Below are positions 5,812 to 8,550 of a stretch of DNA of 8,550 nucleotides, piece by piece. Source of the DNA: an uncultured Clostridia bacterium (GTDB lineage Bacteria; Bacillota; Clostridia; Christensenellales; Borkfalkiaceae); NCBI GenBank assembly GCA_947581885.1, contig CANPWF010000066.1, positions 1 through 8,550 of the forward strand, read 5' to 3'. A model generated the notes under the pieces. It saw only the letters and a program-made list of their open reading frames with translations, was not told the DNA's origin and did not search any database. The first letter of the stretch is position 1. Each line of letters starts with the position of its first letter. Position numbers and translations under genes: made by a program.

Positions 5812-6735
5812 TCAGAATTCGGTGACCGTGAGCCCAGACAGGATCTCTTCGTACTTGCTTTTCGTGAACGAGATCGTGCCGAACGTGGTGACCGAAGCGG
5901 TGCCCGCGGCGACCCCTGCGCGGAGGATATCGGGGAGATCTCCCCCGAGACTCATCGTGTTTGCGGCGGCGGCGACCATCGCGTCCCCCGCCCCCACCGT
6001 GGAGTTGACCGCAACGTTGATGCTCTTGCAATAGTAGTTCTTGGAACCGTCCGTGATCACCGCGCCATCTCTTCCCAAGGAGAGTAGCACCGCCCGTGCG
6101 CCGCGGTCGAGAAGTTCCCTGCACCCCGCGAGCATATCGTCGCGGCTCGTGAGTTCCCTTCCCAGCGTCTCTTCGAGTTCTTCGAGGTTGGGCTTCACGA
6201 GATCGATCCCCGCCTCCAATGCGGCGAACAGCTTCGCGCCTTCCGTGTCCGCAATGCGGAGAGACCGTTTATCCACCGCGCGGAAAAGTTCGCGATAATA
6301 TCCAGCGTCCACTCCCCGCGGAAGCCCGCCCGAGATCACGGTGACATCGGAGCGGGCGGAGAAGCTGCGGATGAGCTCCAAGAGCTCCACGAGCTTATCC
6401 CCCTCGATCTGTGCGCCCACGTCGTTGATCTCGGTGAGCATGGAACGCTTGTCGATACACTTATAGTTCTCGCGCACGCGCCCGCTGTTCCATACAAAGG
6501 TAAAGGGAACGCCCTCTTTGTCGAGCCCGCGCTCGAACATCGCGCCGTTCTCGTTGTACATAAAGCCCGTGGCGTACGCGTCCGCTCCGAGGCGAGCAAC
6601 GCCGATCGCGACGTTGAGTGCCTTGCCCGTAAAGGAGAGCGTCTTGTTTTTGACGACGTTCACCTTTCCGATATTGAGCGAGTCGAGCTCGATCGTCACG
6701 TCGACACTCGGGCTCATACAGACGGTTAAGATCAT
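5812..6735 (-). CDS. PfkB-family hexose-phosphate kinase, probable 1-phosphofructokinase
   Basis: A 307-residue ribokinase-fold kinase of the 1-phosphofructokinase/tagatose-6-phosphate kinase branch, which phosphorylates a sugar phosphate with ATP (fructose-1-phosphate to fructose-1,6-bisphosphate in FruK). The opening MILTVCMSPSVDVTIELD is typical of the branch. SGGLPRG (135-141), KPNLEELEE (181-189), LLSLGRDGA (217-225) and the ATP/catalytic motif VGAGDAMVA (247-255, base D251) are all present. The first PfkB signature is unusual: FTGKALN (35-41) instead of the common GGKGxN. AGGAG lies 7 nt before the ATG. It follows pfkA by 26 nt and is probably co-transcribed. No fructose PTS gene is nearby, so the substrate could instead be tagatose-6-phosphate or another sugar phosphate. 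Family sure, substrate inferred. Confidence 0.9.
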   Translation of the reverse strand: MILTVCMSPSVDVTIELDSLNIGKVNVVKNKTLSFTGKALNVAIGVARLGADAYATGFMYNENGAMFERGLDKEGVPFTFVWNSGRVRENYKCIDKRSMLTEINDVGAQIEGDKLVELLELIRSFSARSDVTVISGGLPRGVDAGYYRELFRAVDKRSLRIADTEGAKLFAALEAGIDLVKPNLEELEETLGRELTSRDDMLAGCRELLDRGARAVLLSLGRDGAVITDGSKNYYCKSINVAVNSTVGAGDAMVAAAANTMSLGGDLPDILRAGVAAGTASVTTFGTISFTKSKYEEILSGLTVTEF

Positions 6736-6761
6736 GGGACCTCTCCTATTCCGAAATGAAT

Positions 6762-7724
6762 TTACATCGAGATCATTTGCAGCGTTTCGTACAGTTCGTA
6801 GTTGAACTTCTTCTTCATCGACACCGCCTCGATGATATCCATATCGATGATCTCGTTCTTGTGAATGCCGACGACGCGGTTGCCGATGCCGTCTTTTAAT
6901 AGGCGCACGGCCTTGTTGCCGAACTGCGCGGCGAGCATGCGATCCGCCATCGAGGGCGAACCGCCCCTTTGGATGTGCCCGATGGTCGTGGCGCGGACGG
7001 AGTACGTCGTCACTTCTTGCAGCATCTTCGCGAATGCGTCCGCACTCATCACGCCCTCGGCGACGACGATGATGTTGGAGTGCTTCCCGTTCGCCCGCGA
7101 GCGGTTGATCCGCATGACGATATCATCCATATCGTATGCGATCTCGGGCACGACGATGATCTCCGCGCCCGACGTGATGCCCGTATACAGGGCGATATCG
7201 CCGCAGTGGCGGCCCATGACTTCGACGACGGAGATGCGTTCATGGGAATTCATCGTGTCGCGCAACTTGTTAATCACGTCGTTGCAGGTGTTGACGGCGG
7301 TATCGAAGCCGAGCGTGTAGTCGGTGTATTCGAGGTCGTTATCGATGGTCCCGGGGATGCCGATGGTGGGAATGCCGTAGTCCTCGGTGAGGCACTTGGC
7401 TCCGCGGAAGCTCCCGTCGCCGCCGATGACAACGAGCCCTTCGATCCCCCTATTTTCGAGCGTCGCGACCGCCTTCTTCTGCCCCTCTTTGGTGAGCATT
7501 TCGAGGCACCGCGCCGTCCTCAGCTTTGTTCCGCCGCGCTGGACGATATCCGAGACCGAGCGCATTTCGAGCGGGATCATCGTGTCGTCGATGAGCCCAG
7601 CGTACCCGCGTTCGATGCCGAAAACTTCCATGCCGAAGTAGATCGCCGTACGCACGACGGCACGGATCGCCGCATTCATCCCGGGGGCATCTCCCCCGCT
7701 TGTCAGAAGTCCGATACGTTTCAT
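6762..7724 (-). CDS. pfkA: ATP-dependent 6-phosphofructokinase
   Basis: A 320-residue glycolytic enzyme converting fructose-6-phosphate and ATP to fructose-1,6-bisphosphate in the cytoplasm, the usual length of bacterial PfkA. SGGDAPGMN (9-17) and GGDGS (101-105) form the ATP site. Glycine in GGDGS and in PGTIDND (124-130) marks the ATP-using type; pyrophosphate-dependent relatives have GGDDS and PKTIDND. D128 is the expected catalytic base. MGRHCGD (170-176) and IGHIQRGG (248-255) bind the sugar phosphate. R21 and R25 and the later R/K residues suggest the ADP/PEP effector site is kept. GGGGAGG lies 6 nt before the ATG and decides the start over an in-frame ATG nine codons upstream, which would precede the likely transcription start. 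It sits between dnaE and a PfkB-family kinase gene; dnaE-pfkA neighbourhood is common in Firmicutes. Confidence 0.97.
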   Translation of the reverse strand: MKRIGLLTSGGDAPGMNAAIRAVVRTAIYFGMEVFGIERGYAGLIDDTMIPLEMRSVSDIVQRGGTKLRTARCLEMLTKEGQKKAVATLENRGIEGLVVIGGDGSFRGAKCLTEDYGIPTIGIPGTIDNDLEYTDYTLGFDTAVNTCNDVINKLRDTMNSHERISVVEVMGRHCGDIALYTGITSGAEIIVVPEIAYDMDDIVMRINRSRANGKHSNIIVVAEGVMSADAFAKMLQEVTTYSVRATTIGHIQRGGSPSMADRMLAAQFGNKAVRLLKDGIGNRVVGIHKNEIIDMDIIEAVSMKKKFNYELYETLQMISM

Positions 7725-7730
7725 TGGTTT

Positions 7731-7737
7731 CCTCCCC
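7731..7737 (-). promoter_or_regulatory. Ribosome binding site of pfkA
   Basis: GGGGAGG, 6 nt before the ATG at 7724; it sets the start codon. Confidence 0.85.
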
Positions 7738-7751
7738 AACAGTCCGCGCAC

Positions 7752-7760
7752 ATTATAACA
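7752..7760 (-). promoter_or_regulatory. Extended -10 promoter of pfkA-pfkB
   Basis: The minus strand reads TGTTATAAT: a perfect TATAAT (7752-7757) with the TGn extension. No good -35 is found 17 nt upstream (TTTTCT), where the dnaE terminator stem lies. Transcription should start near 7745, giving a leader of about 20 nt that is mainly the ribosome binding site. Confidence 0.75.
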
Positions 7761-7765
7761 GATTC

Positions 7766-7798
7766 AAAAGGAAAAGAAAAGGGGTTTTCCTTTTTTTT
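7766..7798 (-). terminator. dnaE: A/T-rich hairpin terminator after dnaE
   Basis: On the minus strand, an A-run leads into AAAAGGAAAA, a 9-nt loop and TTTTCCTTTT, a perfect 10-bp stem whose right arm supplies the T-rich tract. It begins about 20 nt after the dnaE stop. On the plus strand the same stem is followed by four more T, so it could act in both directions. Weak A-U pairing makes the efficiency uncertain. Confidence 0.55.
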
Positions 7799-7818
7799 CG
7801 GAAATTTTTCCATATATC

Positions 7819-8550
7819 CTATTGAAGTTTGATTTTTTCGGGCGGAAGATACAAAAGAAGCTCGGCTTGCAGGGCGCGGCTGAACCGCACCGACGTTTTG
7901 AATCTCCCCTTCTCGCCGTATAAGATCTTCGCGGTCGTATCCCCGGGATAGGACGAAAGTAGCTCGGTGAGCTCGCCGAAGTCCTCTTCGGAAAGGGTGC
8001 GTGCGTCGATCCAAAGCGTCTCTTTCTGCGTCTCGGCGCGGGCTTCGGGTTTTATATCCCCCTCGAAGGCTTCGAGCGAATCGAGGATGATGACGGGTGC
8101 CTTCCCCGAGGGAAGGTCGATCTTCCCCGCCACCCTTACGACGGCATCGTGCTTTAAGGCGGGCTTGATCTTTTCGTAGATACGCGGGAAGGCGACGCAC
8201 TCGACGCTCCCGTACAGGTCCTCAAGGGTGATGAACGCCATCGACGCACCCGACTTCGTCGCAAGTTTTTTGACTCCCGCGACGAGCCCGCCCATCGTGG
8301 CAAAGTCCCCCGCCTTGATACGCTGGTATGTCCTGTCCCCCGTCTCCTCGTCCTCTTCGAAATCGGCGAGAAGCCCCGTATGGAAGGTGCAATCCTTGAA
8401 GTATCCGGCGTACTTCCCGAACGGGTGCCCGCTCACGTACACGCCGAGCACGGATTTTTCCTTGGAGAGAAGGTCGTCGCTCTCCCACTCGGGAATATCG
8501 GGGAAGGTGACGGTGGGTGCCGCCTCTTCGATCACGTCCCCGAAGAGGGA
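7819..8550 (-). CDS. dnaE: DNA polymerase III alpha subunit, C-terminal part (partial)
   Basis: The last 243 residues of the replicative polymerase alpha subunit; the reading frame is open to the right edge, so the catalytic palm, fingers and PHP domains lie outside the window. Visible first is a SLFGD segment typical of the region before the C-terminal domain, then LLSKEKSVLGVYVSGHPFGKY (about residues 27-47 of the visible part), a conserved DnaE signature. The OB-fold follows (MGGLVAGVKK, FITLEDLYGSVECVAFP, VVRVAGKID), which binds single-stranded DNA near the polymerase. The final about 70 residues are the tail domain ending KIKLQ. The protein acts in the replisome with the clamp. A GTG at 8535 is an internal valine, not a start. 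The hairpin terminator follows. Confidence 0.93.
   Translation of the reverse strand, partial: SLFGDVIEEAAPTVTFPDIPEWESDDLLSKEKSVLGVYVSGHPFGKYAGYFKDCTFHTGLLADFEEDEETGDRTYQRIKAGDFATMGGLVAGVKKLATKSGASMAFITLEDLYGSVECVAFPRIYEKIKPALKHDAVVRVAGKIDLPSGKAPVIILDSLEAFEGDIKPEARAETQKETLWIDARTLSEEDFGELTELLSSYPGDTTAKILYGEKGRFKTSVRFSRALQAELLLYLPPEKIKLQ

Noticed and set aside
6969..7832. A 287-codon plus-strand frame opposite pfkA
   Set aside because: It shadows pfkA and runs into the intergenic terminator; no start signals.

Overview
All six complete or partial genes plus one further partial gene lie on the minus strand, so the window is read from right to left. The organism is probably an anaerobic Clostridia-like Firmicute of fairly high GC. 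The reasons are a dnaE-pfkA gene order common in Firmicutes, strong GGAGG-type ribosome binding sites, consensus SigA-type promoters, an oxygen-sensitive class III ribonucleotide reductase under NrdR-type operators, and a family M29 aminopeptidase. The species cannot be named from the sequence.

Layout in transcription order. (1) 8550-7819: the C-terminal end of DNA polymerase III alpha (dnaE), cut by the window edge and followed by an A/T-rich hairpin terminator. (2) 7724-5812: a two-gene glycolytic unit, ATP-dependent 6-phosphofructokinase (pfkA) then a PfkB-family sugar-phosphate kinase resembling 1-phosphofructokinase, 26 nt apart and driven by an extended -10 promoter. (3) 5811-5575: a 237-nt regulatory region with two NrdR boxes 31 bp apart, two candidate promoters, and two leader hairpins. 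(4) 5574-2868: nrdD and nrdG, the anaerobic ribonucleotide reductase and its radical-SAM activase, 13 nt apart. (5) 2867-2787: a GC hairpin and then a near-perfect TTGACA-N17-TATAAT promoter with a very short leader. (6) 2786-1: an apparent operon of an M29 metallo-aminopeptidase, a COG0523/CobW-type GTPase with three Asp/His/Cys-rich metal-binding repeats, and a second P-loop GTPase of the same superfamily whose start overlaps the previous stop by 4 bp and which runs off the left edge.

Most of the window is core metabolism: DNA replication, glycolysis and anaerobic dNTP synthesis. The least ordinary part is the left third. There a metalloprotease shares a transcription unit with two COG0523-type GTPases, one keeping the metal-binding CxCC motif plus a large poly-Asp/poly-His insert, the other without CxCC. 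This suggests metal delivery or storage linked to the peptidase or to something beyond the left edge. I see no mobile element, CRISPR array, tRNA or rRNA, and no gene-free stretch over 300 nt.
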